Source of the DNA: Myxococcota bacterium | GTDB lineage: Bacteria > Myxococcota_A > UBA9160 > JAFDET01 | Assembly (NCBI GenBank): GCA_028278065.1 | Contig: JANQFA010000032.1 | Coordinates: 1 to 48,852 of the forward strand | DNA: 48,852 bases | Direction: 5' to 3' | Shown here: piece by piece, positions 1 to 7,359 of the stretch | Position numbering within the stretch: the first letter of the stretch is position 1 | Layout: the number at the start of each line of letters is the position of its first letter | The notes under the pieces: generated by a model | Told to the model about the DNA's origin: nothing | The model's database searches: none | The model's input: the letters and a program-made list of their open reading frames with translations, nothing else | Translations under genes and position numbers: made by a program

Positions 1-62
1 GCGGGAGAGCCGGAGGCCAGGACGCAGAAGAGCAGCAGCGGGTGCAGGAACGAGCGGCGCAT
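1..62 (-). CDS. Exported protein, N-terminal fragment
   Basis: Only the first 20 codons lie in the window; the gene continues past its left edge. The start ATG (complement of 60-62) follows a GAGAGG ribosome-binding site about 8 bases upstream. The visible peptide begins MRRSF and runs into a Leu-rich stretch ending in small residues (LASG), which looks like a Sec signal peptide. It lies 52 bases downstream of the ATP-grasp gene on the same strand, so the two could be cotranscribed. No function can be given from so few residues. Confidence 0.55.
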   Translation of the reverse strand, partial: MRRSFLHPLLLFCVLASGSP

Positions 63-114
63 GGTGGGGACCTCTCGGGACGTGGGCAGGGCCATCATAT
101 CGCGCGACCCGGAC

Positions 115-1095
115 TCAGGGGACGAAACGCGAGCGGGCGCGGCGGAGCGGGCCTGCCTGGTTGCGGCGCAGGCGCTTGTCGGTGAGCTCCACGGGGGGCC
201 CGGACGGCGCCCGTTCGGCCAGGCGAGCCACGGCTGCGACCAGCGCGTCCCAGGCCACGTCCTGACTCTCGCGCCGGAGCTCCACCGGGTGATCGCCGCC
301 GTGGGACACGACCGGGTTGCTGTTGATCTCCCAGACCTGGACGCGACCGTCCACCAGCCCGAAGTCCGCGCGTCCGTACTCGAGGCCCGCGACCTCGAAG
401 GCCGGCGCGATGGCCTCCGCGTAGCGGTTGTCCTGAAGGATCTCGAGCTCTTCCTCGTACAGGTCCGGCGAAGCCACACCGAGCTTTCCGTGCTTCACCA
501 GCCAGTGGTCCTGGTGGACGATGGGCTGCGCCGTGTAGACATCGCCCACCCTGCACTCGGCCAGCTTGCGGAAGACGCCCGGCCGAGCCTCCTGACCGGC
601 GTACTCGACGATCAGGATCTGGGACTCGGGCAGGCCGCCCGCAATCGCCTCCTCCACGGCGCGCGCGACCGCGTCCGGATCGTGGAGGAGCTCGGAGAAG
701 GGCTTGCGGTGTCCGGACTCGCGCCGGATGAAGACCGGCCAGCGCTCCGGCACCACGCGCTCTTCGACCCGGTAGGCGTTGAACTCGTTGATCCCCGCCT
801 CGTGCAGGGCCCGCAGGAGTCCCCAGCGCGTGCGGGTGCGCGCCGGCTGGTTCAGGACCGGCACCCCCTTCTCGACGAGACGCTTCGCGACCAGCGACGC
901 CAGCTCCAGATCCCAGGCGCCCAGCCGGTCGAAGTCGGTGAAGACGTAGACGGCCCGGGGCAGCCTGTGGGCGGAGAAGAGCCGGTCGTAGCTGAGCGCC
1001 TCGCAGCGCGGGGCCCGCTTCGACTTCTGGAGACCGCGCACCGTGTACTCGTGGCCCGCGGTCATGACGAAGCGGATCATGGAGCCACCATACAT
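115..1095 (-). CDS. ATP-grasp-like ligase/kinase-fold protein
   Basis: Protein of 326 residues. The C-terminal part carries the ATP-grasp metal and nucleotide signature: GRADFGL at 241-247 followed by VWEINSNP at 254-261, where Glu256 and Asn258 would bind Mg. The central part (about 82-127) has the usual substrate/ATP-lid layout, with NQPARTR, a helix, then the strand VFIRRE. The family joins a carboxylate to an amine or similar group through an acyl-phosphate; the substrate here is unknown. The start at 1095 is chosen because GGGGG lies 5 bases upstream. A second ATG at 1080 is possible, and the open frame further upstream is antisense to the next gene and is rejected. It is divergent from a small peptide gene and an HExxH hydroxylase, which suggests, but does not prove, a role in peptide modification. 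Confidence 0.75.
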   Translation of the reverse strand: MYGGSMIRFVMTAGHEYTVRGLQKSKRAPRCEALSYDRLFSAHRLPRAVYVFTDFDRLGAWDLELASLVAKRLVEKGVPVLNQPARTRTRWGLLRALHEAGINEFNAYRVEERVVPERWPVFIRRESGHRKPFSELLHDPDAVARAVEEAIAGGLPESQILIVEYAGQEARPGVFRKLAECRVGDVYTAQPIVHQDHWLVKHGKLGVASPDLYEEELEILQDNRYAEAIAPAFEVAGLEYGRADFGLVDGRVQVWEINSNPVVSHGGDHPVELRRESQDVAWDALVAAVARLAERAPSGPPVELTDKRLRRNQAGPLRRARSRFVP

Positions 1096-1152
1096 TGACA
1101 CCCCCACAGCCGCCCCATAGCCTCTCGCCACTTCTACTGGGGGGACCAGGCG

Positions 1153-1374
1153 ATGCACGAGCCCGTCCGACTCGACCGAAGCCGCCTGCTCGGCTTCGAC
1201 CGCGCCAGCGCAGCCATGCTCAGCACCAAGCCGGCGGGATCGCCGGCCGCCGCACTGGCCCGAAACCCGACGCAGGCCGGCGCCTCGCTGTCGCAGGCGA
1301 TGGTGTCCGACAAGCCCTCGCCGCCGGGACAGCCGGCGACCCTGTCGGGTGTCGAGCGCGACGCCCGCGCGTAG
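1153..1374 (+). CDS. Small peptide, possible RiPP precursor (73 aa)
   Basis: A 73-codon frame with an excellent ribosome-binding site (GGGGGGA, 7 bases before ATG) fills the space between the divergent ATP-grasp gene and the HExxH hydroxylase. The N-terminal third is charged and leader-like (RLDRSRLLGFDRAS). The rest is rich in Ala, Ser, Pro and Thr and holds an imperfect internal repeat: AMLSTKPAGSP at 21-31 and AMVSDKPSPPGQP at 49-61. No Cys and no signal peptide are seen. Its position directly before a predicted peptide hydroxylase makes it the natural candidate substrate. That assignment is inference; in such high-GC DNA an unused frame of this size could also occur by chance, and only the ribosome-binding site and context argue against that. 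Confidence 0.5.
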   Translation: MHEPVRLDRSRLLGFDRASAAMLSTKPAGSPAAALARNPTQAGASLSQAMVSDKPSPPGQPATLSGVERDARA

Positions 1375-1499
1375 CCTGAACGCTGAGCGCGGCACCCACA
1401 CCTCCCTCGCTTCCCTCGCCCTCCTTCGAGCCGAGCGCGGCGCGCGCACGCGCCCTCGACCGCCGCGTCCGCGAGCGCCTGGCCGAGAGCCTCCACCAC

Positions 1500-2381
1500 G
1501 TGCTCGAGGCCGCGGGCAGTCGGCTCAGGCCCGATCGCGAGGGCATGGCGGCCTTCTTCGCCCGCCTGGACGACGGGCCGGTCGGGTTCCAGGCGTTCGC
1601 GATCTACGGCGAGCTCGTTCCGGCCGTCGAGTCGGGCGACCTGGAAGAGGCCGCCCACCTCCTCGACGAGCTGATCGACCTGGCACCGCTGGCACCCGGG
1701 ATCTCGTTCTCGTCCCTGGTCGACCCGGAGGTCGATCGCGCTGCGGCGCGCTGCCGGCGCATCGTCGACTGGGATCCCAGCGTCTCGTTTCCGATCCACC
1801 CGCCCACGGCCGAGGAGGCCGCCGCCTGCCGCGAGCGGGTGGAGGAGGGGCTGGAGCTGCTCGAGCGGGCGGACCCGGACGGTGCGGCGGAGGTGCGCGC
1901 CCTGGTCCGCGAGGTCGTCTTCGCCGTGGGACCGCCCCAGGGTGCCCGTGAGATCTTCGACGGGGCCTCGGCCCTCTTCCTGTGGGGGGGAGTCCTCCTC
2001 AACGCGCGCAGCCACGAGACCGCCCTCTCGGCCGCGCAGGCGCTGGTCCACGAGAGCACCCACAACCTCCTCTTCGGCCTCGCGGCCGACGATCCGATCG
2101 TGCAGAACCCCGCAGAGCGACACCCGTCGCCCCTGCGCCGCGAGCCCCGTCCGCTCGGGGGCATCTACCACGCCACCTACGTCCTGGCGCGCATGCACCG
2201 CGCCACGCGGCTCCTGCTGGCGAGCGAATGCCTGGCGGCGGACCAGCGCCGCCAGGCCAAGAGCGACCTGGAGGAGCTGGCCAGGCTCTTCGCCGAGGGG
2301 CTCTCGACCGTGGACGGCCACGCCGAGCTCAGCGACTTCGGGCGCGAGGTGCTGGACGGCGCACGCACGGCGATGGCCTAG
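1500..2381 (+). CDS. Alpha-KG HExxH-type peptide beta-hydroxylase family protein
   Basis: The family is known from RiPP clusters, where it hydroxylates the beta-carbon of residues in a precursor peptide using Fe(II) and 2-oxoglutarate. Visible signature: HESTH at 184-188 (His184, His188), then a conserved SPLRREPRPLGG block at 210-221 and the probable third metal ligand His224 in GIYHATY. The annotated GTG start at 1500 gives 293 residues, but the frame is open back to 1380 and reads plausibly as protein (LPSPSFEPS, then a helix with LDRRVRERLAESL). No ATG, GTG or TTG occurs in that extension, so the real start may be a rare CTG at 1383, or a sequence error may hide it. It follows the 73-residue peptide gene on the same strand. 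The stop abuts that of the convergent LLM gene with no gap. Confidence 0.75.
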   Translation: MLEAAGSRLRPDREGMAAFFARLDDGPVGFQAFAIYGELVPAVESGDLEEAAHLLDELIDLAPLAPGISFSSLVDPEVDRAAARCRRIVDWDPSVSFPIHPPTAEEAAACRERVEEGLELLERADPDGAAEVRALVREVVFAVGPPQGAREIFDGASALFLWGGVLLNARSHETALSAAQALVHESTHNLLFGLAADDPIVQNPAERHPSPLRREPRPLGGIYHATYVLARMHRATRLLLASECLAADQRRQAKSDLEELARLFAEGLSTVDGHAELSDFGREVLDGARTAMA

Positions 2382-3236
2382 CTACTGCTTCGCGATCACC
2401 TCGTCCGCGAGCCGGTCGAGGGACTCCACCGGATTTCCGCCCAGAGCGGGAAGCGGCACGACCAGGCGCTCCACACCCAGGTCGGCGTAGCGTGCGATCG
2501 CGTCCACCCCTTCGTGGAATCCCAGCCACATGCCGCTGATCTCGATCTCGGCGGGATCGCGGCCCGCCTCGGCGCAGGCCTTGGAGAGCTGCTCGACGAG
2601 CTCCTGCATCCCCTCGACGCCCGCATTGGGCGCGAAGTACCCGTCGCCGTAGCGGGCCACACGCTGGAAGGCCTTGCCTTTCGAGCCTCCGATGATCACG
2701 GGGAGGTTCTCGGGGAGCGGATGGCTCTTGAAGCCGGTCCAGTGCAGGAAGTCGCTCTCGTGCTCGACCACCTCGCCGCTCCACACCTTGCGCATGGCCT
2801 GCACGTAGTCGTCGAAGCGCGCGCCGCGCCGCTCGAAGGGCGTTCCCATCGCCGCGAACTCCTCCTCGAGCCAGCCGATCCCGACACCCAGCATGAAGCG
2901 ACCCCTGGAGACGAAGTCGAGGCTGGCCGCCTGCTTGGCCAGCAGCAGCGGGTTGGCCTGGGAGAGGATGTTGACCCCGGTAGCCAGCTTGACCCTCTCG
3001 GTGTTGGCGGCGACCACGGCCAGGGCGATCAGCGGATCGACGAAGTTGGTCTCCGGCTGCGCACCCATCTTGCCGGAGGGGCTGTAGGGGTACTTCGACG
3101 CGTAGTCCAGCGGCACGATCACGTGCTCGAACGTCCACAGCGATTCGACACCGACGGCCTCCGCCTTCCGGGCGAGGGCGACGATGTTGTCGACGGATCC
3201 AACGCCGACATTGACGGGAACGAGACCGATCTTCAT
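2382..3236 (-). CDS. LLM-class F420-dependent oxidoreductase
   Basis: 284 residues with the luciferase-like monooxygenase TIM-barrel pattern: MKIGLVPVN at the start, SLWTFEHV near 36-43, KLATGVNIL, GVGIGWLEEEF and VIIGGSKGKAF. In this subfamily (TIGR03619-like) the flavin is usually F420, and substrates range from alcohols to xenobiotics. ATG at 3236 is preceded by GAGGTCCC. The frame is open further upstream but has no conserved sequence there. It is divergent from a zinc alcohol dehydrogenase across a 152-base gap that holds a tandem repeat. Substrate unknown. Confidence 0.85.
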   Translation of the reverse strand: MKIGLVPVNVGVGSVDNIVALARKAEAVGVESLWTFEHVIVPLDYASKYPYSPSGKMGAQPETNFVDPLIALAVVAANTERVKLATGVNILSQANPLLLAKQAASLDFVSRGRFMLGVGIGWLEEEFAAMGTPFERRGARFDDYVQAMRKVWSGEVVEHESDFLHWTGFKSHPLPENLPVIIGGSKGKAFQRVARYGDGYFAPNAGVEGMQELVEQLSKACAEAGRDPAEIEISGMWLGFHEGVDAIARYADLGVERLVVPLPALGGNPVESLDRLADEVIAKQ

Positions 3237-3286
3237 GGGACCTCGGGGGTGGGTTGGCGGATGTGGAACCGGAAGCGTGCCGCATC

Positions 3287-3360
3287 CGCCGCAGGCGGCC
3301 CAGGTCAACGCTTGCTTTCGCCGCAGGCGGCCCAGGCCAACGCTTGCTTTCGCCGCAAGC
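3287..3360. repeat. 32-base tandem direct repeat, about 2.3 copies
   Basis: Two almost identical 32-base units at 3287-3318 and 3319-3350 differ at one base (T or C near the middle), and a third, diverged copy starts at 3351. Each full unit opens with a GC-rich inverted repeat (GCCGC, AG, GCGGC) and ends in ACGCTTGCTTT. The array sits between the divergent LLM and alcohol dehydrogenase starts, so it may affect their promoters or simply be replication slippage. Confidence 0.8.
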
Positions 3361-3388
3361 CGCCCGGGCCGGTGGTAACGTCCCCCGC

Positions 3389-4435
3389 ATGCGAGCCCTC
3401 GTCTACCACGGCCCCGAAGACATCCGCTGCGACACGCTCCCCGACCCCTCGCCCCCCGACGTCGACGGCGCCGTGATCCGGATCGAGCGAGCGGCGATCT
3501 GCGGCTCGGACCTGCACCTCTACCACGGGCACATGAGCTCCGAGACCGGCTACGGCGTCGGACACGAGGCGATCGGCGAGATCGTCGAGGTCGGGAGCGG
3601 CGTGCGCCGCTTCCGCAGCGGCGACCGGGTGCTGGTGTCCGGGGTGGTGGGCTGCGCGGAGTGCGGACCGTGCCGCACGGGGAACGTGGCGGCCTGCGAA
3701 ACCGCGCCCGCCATGGTGTTCGGCGTCAACCAGGGTCTGCCGGGCGGCCAGGCAGAGGCGCTGGCGGTACCCAAGGCCGACGCCAACCTCTGCGCGATTC
3801 CCGAAGGCATCACGGCCGAGCAGGCGGTGCTGCTCACCGACATCCTGCCGACGGGCTACTTCGGTGCGGTGGGGGCGGAGATCCAGCCGGGCCAGGACGT
3901 GGCCGTGATCGGCTGCGGTCCCGTCGGGCTGATGGCGATCCTGGCAGCGGGGCTCTTCTCGCCGGCGCGGATCTTCGCCCTCGACAGCGTCGCCGAGCGG
4001 CTCGCAGCGGCTGCCGGCCTGGGGGCCATCCCGGTCGACGTCTCGGCGGATCCCCTCGGCCAGCAGCTCCTCGACGCAACCGGCGGGCTGGGACCCCACG
4101 CGGTGATCGAGGCGGTCGGCGCCGACGCGAGCATCCAGGCGGCCATCGGCCACGTGCGCCGCGGCGGGATCGTGAGCGTGGTAGGCGTCAACGTGCGGCT
4201 CGACTTCCCCTTCCCGATGGCCCTCGCCCTGATGAAGAACATCACCTTCCGCATCGGGATCTGCCCGATCCCGCTCTTCTGGGCTCCGCTTCTACCGCTG
4301 GTGCGCGAAGGCCGCCTGGCCCCGGACTTCGTCTTCACCCACCGCATGGGACTGAGCGAGGGCGCAGAGGCCTACCACCTCTTCGCCCAGCGCCGCGACG
4401 GTGTCCTGAAGGTGCTCCTCGACCCCGCGAGCTGA
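3389..4435 (+). CDS. Zinc-dependent medium-chain alcohol dehydrogenase
   Basis: 348 residues. The MDR family oxidises alcohols or reduces aldehydes and ketones with NAD(P). Catalytic zinc ligands are visible as Cys38 (AICGSD) and the His59-Glu60 pair (VGHEAIGE). The structural zinc lobe keeps its four cysteines at 89, 92, 95 and 103. The Rossmann motif GCGPVG is at 175-180. The start ATG at 3389 matches the family N-terminus (MRALVYHG); the frame is open further upstream but runs through the tandem repeat, so that extension is rejected. No strong ribosome-binding site precedes the ATG. It is divergent from an F420-type oxidoreductase and upstream of, but separate from, the ring-cleavage operon. 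Substrate unknown. Confidence 0.9.
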   Translation: MRALVYHGPEDIRCDTLPDPSPPDVDGAVIRIERAAICGSDLHLYHGHMSSETGYGVGHEAIGEIVEVGSGVRRFRSGDRVLVSGVVGCAECGPCRTGNVAACETAPAMVFGVNQGLPGGQAEALAVPKADANLCAIPEGITAEQAVLLTDILPTGYFGAVGAEIQPGQDVAVIGCGPVGLMAILAAGLFSPARIFALDSVAERLAAAAGLGAIPVDVSADPLGQQLLDATGGLGPHAVIEAVGADASIQAAIGHVRRGGIVSVVGVNVRLDFPFPMALALMKNITFRIGICPIPLFWAPLLPLVREGRLAPDFVFTHRMGLSEGAEAYHLFAQRRDGVLKVLLDPAS

Positions 4436-4493
4436 GAGCCAGGTGCCGGGCGATCTCCTCTTCGCCCCAGGAAAACCCTTCGTTGGCAGTCAG

Positions 4494-4561
4494 TTGGACA
4501 AAAACCGTACATCTGATCTTTTTTATTGGATTTCTACGTACATTCGTACTAGAACCTTGCC
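4494..4561 (+). promoter_or_regulatory. AT-rich promoter/operator island before the TetR operon
   Basis: This stretch is strikingly AT-rich against the background. It holds TTGGACA at 4494-4500, a T-run with TTTTTTATTGGAT at 4519-4531, and the palindrome GTAC-ATTC-GTAC at 4538-4549, just before the TetR start at 4562. A further GTAC lies at 4507-4510. The likely reading is a promoter with an operator bound by the TetR protein encoded directly downstream. The exact -35 and -10 elements are uncertain. Confidence 0.45.
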
Positions 4562-5206
4562 ATGCCGGACGCAGCTCCCCACCGCCCCCAGCAGCGCAGC
4601 GCCGAGACGCGCGAGAAGCTCGTCGAGGCGGCCCTGCAGGTCTTCGCCGAGCGCGGCTTCGAGGGCGCCACGACGCGCGCCATCGTGGACCGGGCTGGCG
4701 TGGCCCTGGCCGCGCTCCCCTACCACTTCAAGACCAAGGAGCTCCTCTGGCGGGCCGTCGCGGACCACTCCTTCGGGCGCTTCGCCGAGCAGTTCAGCGC
4801 GCGCATCGCGGGCCTGGAGGGGGTGGACTCGCGCACCCGGCTGCGCCTCCTGCTCGGCGACTACGTGCGCTTCGCCGCCTCCCATCCCGAGCTGCACCGC
4901 TTCATGCAGGACGCCTCGAGCGAGTCGACCGAGCGGCTGCGCTGGCTGGTCGAGCATCACGTACGCCCCATGTACGAGACCCTCGCCGAGCTCGCGGAGC
5001 TGCCACGTACGACCGGCGCCGACGCCTGGCACCCGGGCCACCTCCTCTACGCCGTCATCGGGACCGTGGCGACACCGTACGCCCACGCCGCCGAGTTCGA
5101 GCTGCTGACCGGCGAGCGCCCGGACCAGAAGCAGCTCATCGACCGCCACATCGACATGCTGCTCGGGCTCTTCCTGCCCGGGAGCGAGGGGGCCTCCCAT
5201 GAGTGA
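4562..5206 (+). CDS. TetR/AcrR-family transcriptional regulator
   Basis: 214 residues. The N-terminal TetR helix-turn-helix spans about 14-62, with the typical run ETREKLVEAALQVFAERGF, then ATTRAIVDRAG and YHFKTKELLW. The remaining ~150 residues form the variable ligand-binding domain, so the inducer cannot be read. It is the first gene of a packed catabolic operon; its stop overlaps the start of the extradiol dioxygenase gene by 8 bases. Autoregulation and control of the downstream ring-cleavage genes is the likely role, through the AT-rich palindromic region immediately upstream. Confidence 0.9.
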   Translation: MPDAAPHRPQQRSAETREKLVEAALQVFAERGFEGATTRAIVDRAGVALAALPYHFKTKELLWRAVADHSFGRFAEQFSARIAGLEGVDSRTRLRLLLGDYVRFAASHPELHRFMQDASSESTERLRWLVEHHVRPMYETLAELAELPRTTGADAWHPGHLLYAVIGTVATPYAHAAEFELLTGERPDQKQLIDRHIDMLLGLFLPGSEGASHE

Positions 5207-6317
5207 ACCCGGAAACGCGAGAGCCCGGGAGCCGCTCCCGGCCGAGCCCGGAAGCGTTCGCATCGAGCGGCCCGAGCCGATCATCCGGGTCGACGACATC
5301 GCCTACGTGATGTTCGAGAAGCCGGACCTGGAGCAGAGCGAGCGCTTCTTCCGCGACTTCGGCCTCTTCGTGTCCGAGCGCAGCTCCGACGCCCTCTACC
5401 TGCGCGGCGCGGGCGAGCGCCACCACGTCTACGTGGCATACCGCGGCGAGGAGCCCCGCTTCCGCGGCCTGGCATTCGAGGCGACGTCGCGCGACGACCT
5501 CGACACGCTGGCGGCCCGCACGGGACGCCGCGTGGAGGCGATCTCCGAGCCGGGTGGCGGCGAGCGTGTGCGCCTCGAGGACCCGCACGGCTTCGTCGTC
5601 GACGTGATCCACGGCCAGGAGCGACTTCCCGAGCTCCCCACCCGGCGCAAGCCCCTGCCCATCAACACGCCCTGGGACAAGCCGCGGGTCAACGTCACCC
5701 AGCGCCCGCCGCTCGAGCCCTCGACCGTCGTCCGACTGGGGCACTGCGCGATCGGATCCACCCGCTTCGAGGAGGCGGTGGACTGGTACATGCGCCACCT
5801 GGGCCTGCTCGCGAGCGACGTCCAGTGCACGCGGGACGGGACGCCCCTCCTCGTATTCATGCGTCTCGATCGGGGCAAGCAGCCCGCCGACCATCACGCC
5901 TTCGTCGTGGGCACCGGCCTCGCGGACGAGTACCTGCACTGCGCGTTCGAGGTGCTCGACATCGACACCCTCGGCCAGGGTCAGCAGGTGCTCAAGGCCG
6001 GGGGCTGGAAGCACAGCTGGGGAATCGCGCGCCATCTCCTGGGCAGCCAGCTCTTCGACTACTGGAAGGATCCGGACGGCTTCGAGGTGGAGCACTACGC
6101 CGACGGCGACGTCTTCGACGACACCTGGGAGACCGACTATCACGAGATGGATCGCGCCTTCCTCTGGCAGTGGGGCGTCGACATGCCCGGCGACTTCATC
6201 CCCCGGCCGAGCCCGCTCGCCGTCGTGCGGGCCGTGCTCGACGGCACGCTGAAGCTGTCCGCCCTCCCGTCGCTCGCGAGGGCTCTGGGCACGAAGCCCC
6301 GCCCCTGGCTGCGCTGA
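5199..6317 (+). CDS. Type I extradiol (VOC) ring-cleavage dioxygenase
   Basis: 372 residues made of two vicinal-oxygen-chelate domains: an N-terminal one (about 30-140) without the metal ligands and a catalytic one (about 178-310). The Fe(II) triad is visible as His182 (GHCAIGS), His247 (EYLHCAF) and Glu298 (GFEVEHY). The catalytic-site His pair follows the family pattern at PADHHAF (231-234). This architecture matches catechol 2,3-dioxygenase and biphenyl-diol or steroid-ring dioxygenases, which open a catechol next to its hydroxyls. The C-terminal tail beyond the barrel (about 330-372) is longer than usual. It overlaps the TetR stop by 8 bases and lies 26 bases before the FAH-family gene, consistent with sequential meta-cleavage steps. 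Confidence 0.88.
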   Translation: MSEPGNARAREPLPAEPGSVRIERPEPIIRVDDIAYVMFEKPDLEQSERFFRDFGLFVSERSSDALYLRGAGERHHVYVAYRGEEPRFRGLAFEATSRDDLDTLAARTGRRVEAISEPGGGERVRLEDPHGFVVDVIHGQERLPELPTRRKPLPINTPWDKPRVNVTQRPPLEPSTVVRLGHCAIGSTRFEEAVDWYMRHLGLLASDVQCTRDGTPLLVFMRLDRGKQPADHHAFVVGTGLADEYLHCAFEVLDIDTLGQGQQVLKAGGWKHSWGIARHLLGSQLFDYWKDPDGFEVEHYADGDVFDDTWETDYHEMDRAFLWQWGVDMPGDFIPRPSPLAVVRAVLDGTLKLSALPSLARALGTKPRPWLR

Positions 6318-6343
6318 GCGACCCACCCACCGAGGAGAGACCC

Positions 6344-7297
6344 ATGGCCCTGAACACCATCCGCTACCGCGCCGCCGGCGCGGTCCGCTGGGGCGTCGTG
6401 CGCGGCGACGCCATCGCCGCGATCGAGGGGGAGTATCCCTCCACGCGCGACTTCGTCCTGGAGGGAGCGGCGCGCGCCCGCGCCGCCGCCGACGCGGACC
6501 CGCTGCTGAAGCTCGCCGACGTCGAGGTGCTCTGCCCCGTCACCCCCGACCGCAAGTTCCTCTGCCAGGCCGTCAACTACCACAGCCACATGCGCGACTC
6601 GGGCATGGACGCGGAGTCCAGTCCCTTCAACATCTTCTTCCGCAAGGCGGAGTCCTGCCTGGCGGCGGCGGACACGGACATCGTGCGCCCCGCCCACGTG
6701 CACGCCCTCGACTACGAGGTCGAGCTGGGTCTGGTCCTGGCCCGCGACGTGGACGGGCCGCTGGAGGTGACGGAAGCCAGCCTGCACGAGCTGGTGGCGG
6801 GCCTCGTCCTGGTGAACGACGTGTCCGCGCGCGACGTGCAGCTTCCGGAGATGCAGTTCTACAAGGGCAAGAGCTATCGGACCTTCGGACCGGTCGGCCC
6901 CTTCCTCACCCTGGTGGATGCGGCCGATCTGGCGCGCTTCGACGAGCTGCGCCTGACCCTCTCGGTCAACGGGGAGGTGCGGCAGGACTCGCTGACCACC
7001 GACATGGTCCACCGGCCGGCAGCCACCCTGACGGAGCTGTCCGGCCTCCAGGACCTGGAGGCCGGCGACCTCCTCGCCACCGGCACGCCGGGCGGCTGCG
7101 CGCTCCAGGCTCCGGCGAAGCCGGCGATGATGGTGGCCCAGCTGATGAGTCCCCGACGGCGCCAGGGGCTGATCCGCAGGATGGCCGGCCGCAACCCGGC
7201 CTTCCTGAAGCCGGGCGACGTGGTCGAGGCCCGCATCCGCACGGACGACGGCGCCATCGACCTCGGCCGCCAGCGCAACAAGGTCACGAGCGGATAG
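6344..7297 (+). CDS. Fumarylacetoacetate hydrolase (FAH)-family protein
   Basis: 317 residues; the start ATG has a strong GAGGAGAG site 5 bases upstream. The FAH fold is shown by KFLCQAVNYHSH near 72-83, the metal ligands in the DYEVELG strand (two acidic residues around 127-129) and VNDVSARDVQ near 160-169. The C-terminal GDLLATGTPGG and FLKPGDVVEARI are also typical. The family hydrolyses C-C bonds in, or hydrates and decarboxylates, ring-fission products. Next to an extradiol dioxygenase it is likely to process the meta-cleavage product. An insertion with several Met and Arg residues (about 263-286) separates the GTPGG loop from the end of the protein. Confidence 0.88.
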   Translation: MALNTIRYRAAGAVRWGVVRGDAIAAIEGEYPSTRDFVLEGAARARAAADADPLLKLADVEVLCPVTPDRKFLCQAVNYHSHMRDSGMDAESSPFNIFFRKAESCLAAADTDIVRPAHVHALDYEVELGLVLARDVDGPLEVTEASLHELVAGLVLVNDVSARDVQLPEMQFYKGKSYRTFGPVGPFLTLVDAADLARFDELRLTLSVNGEVRQDSLTTDMVHRPAATLTELSGLQDLEAGDLLATGTPGGCALQAPAKPAMMVAQLMSPRRRQGLIRRMAGRNPAFLKPGDVVEARIRTDDGAIDLGRQRNKVTSG

Positions 7298-7359
7298 CCA
7301 CGGCCGTCGGATCCGTGCATCATCACGGGTTCACCACCGCCGCTTCGAGGAGAACCCCC

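Noticed and set aside
1096-1449. Upstream extension of the ATP-grasp frame
   Set aside because: It is antisense to the peptide gene and hydroxylase 5' end, has biased composition and lies before two good ATG codons.
3237-3308. Upstream extension of the first LLM protein
   Set aside because: The added residues are translated tandem repeat; the family N-terminus and ribosome-binding site place the start at 3236.
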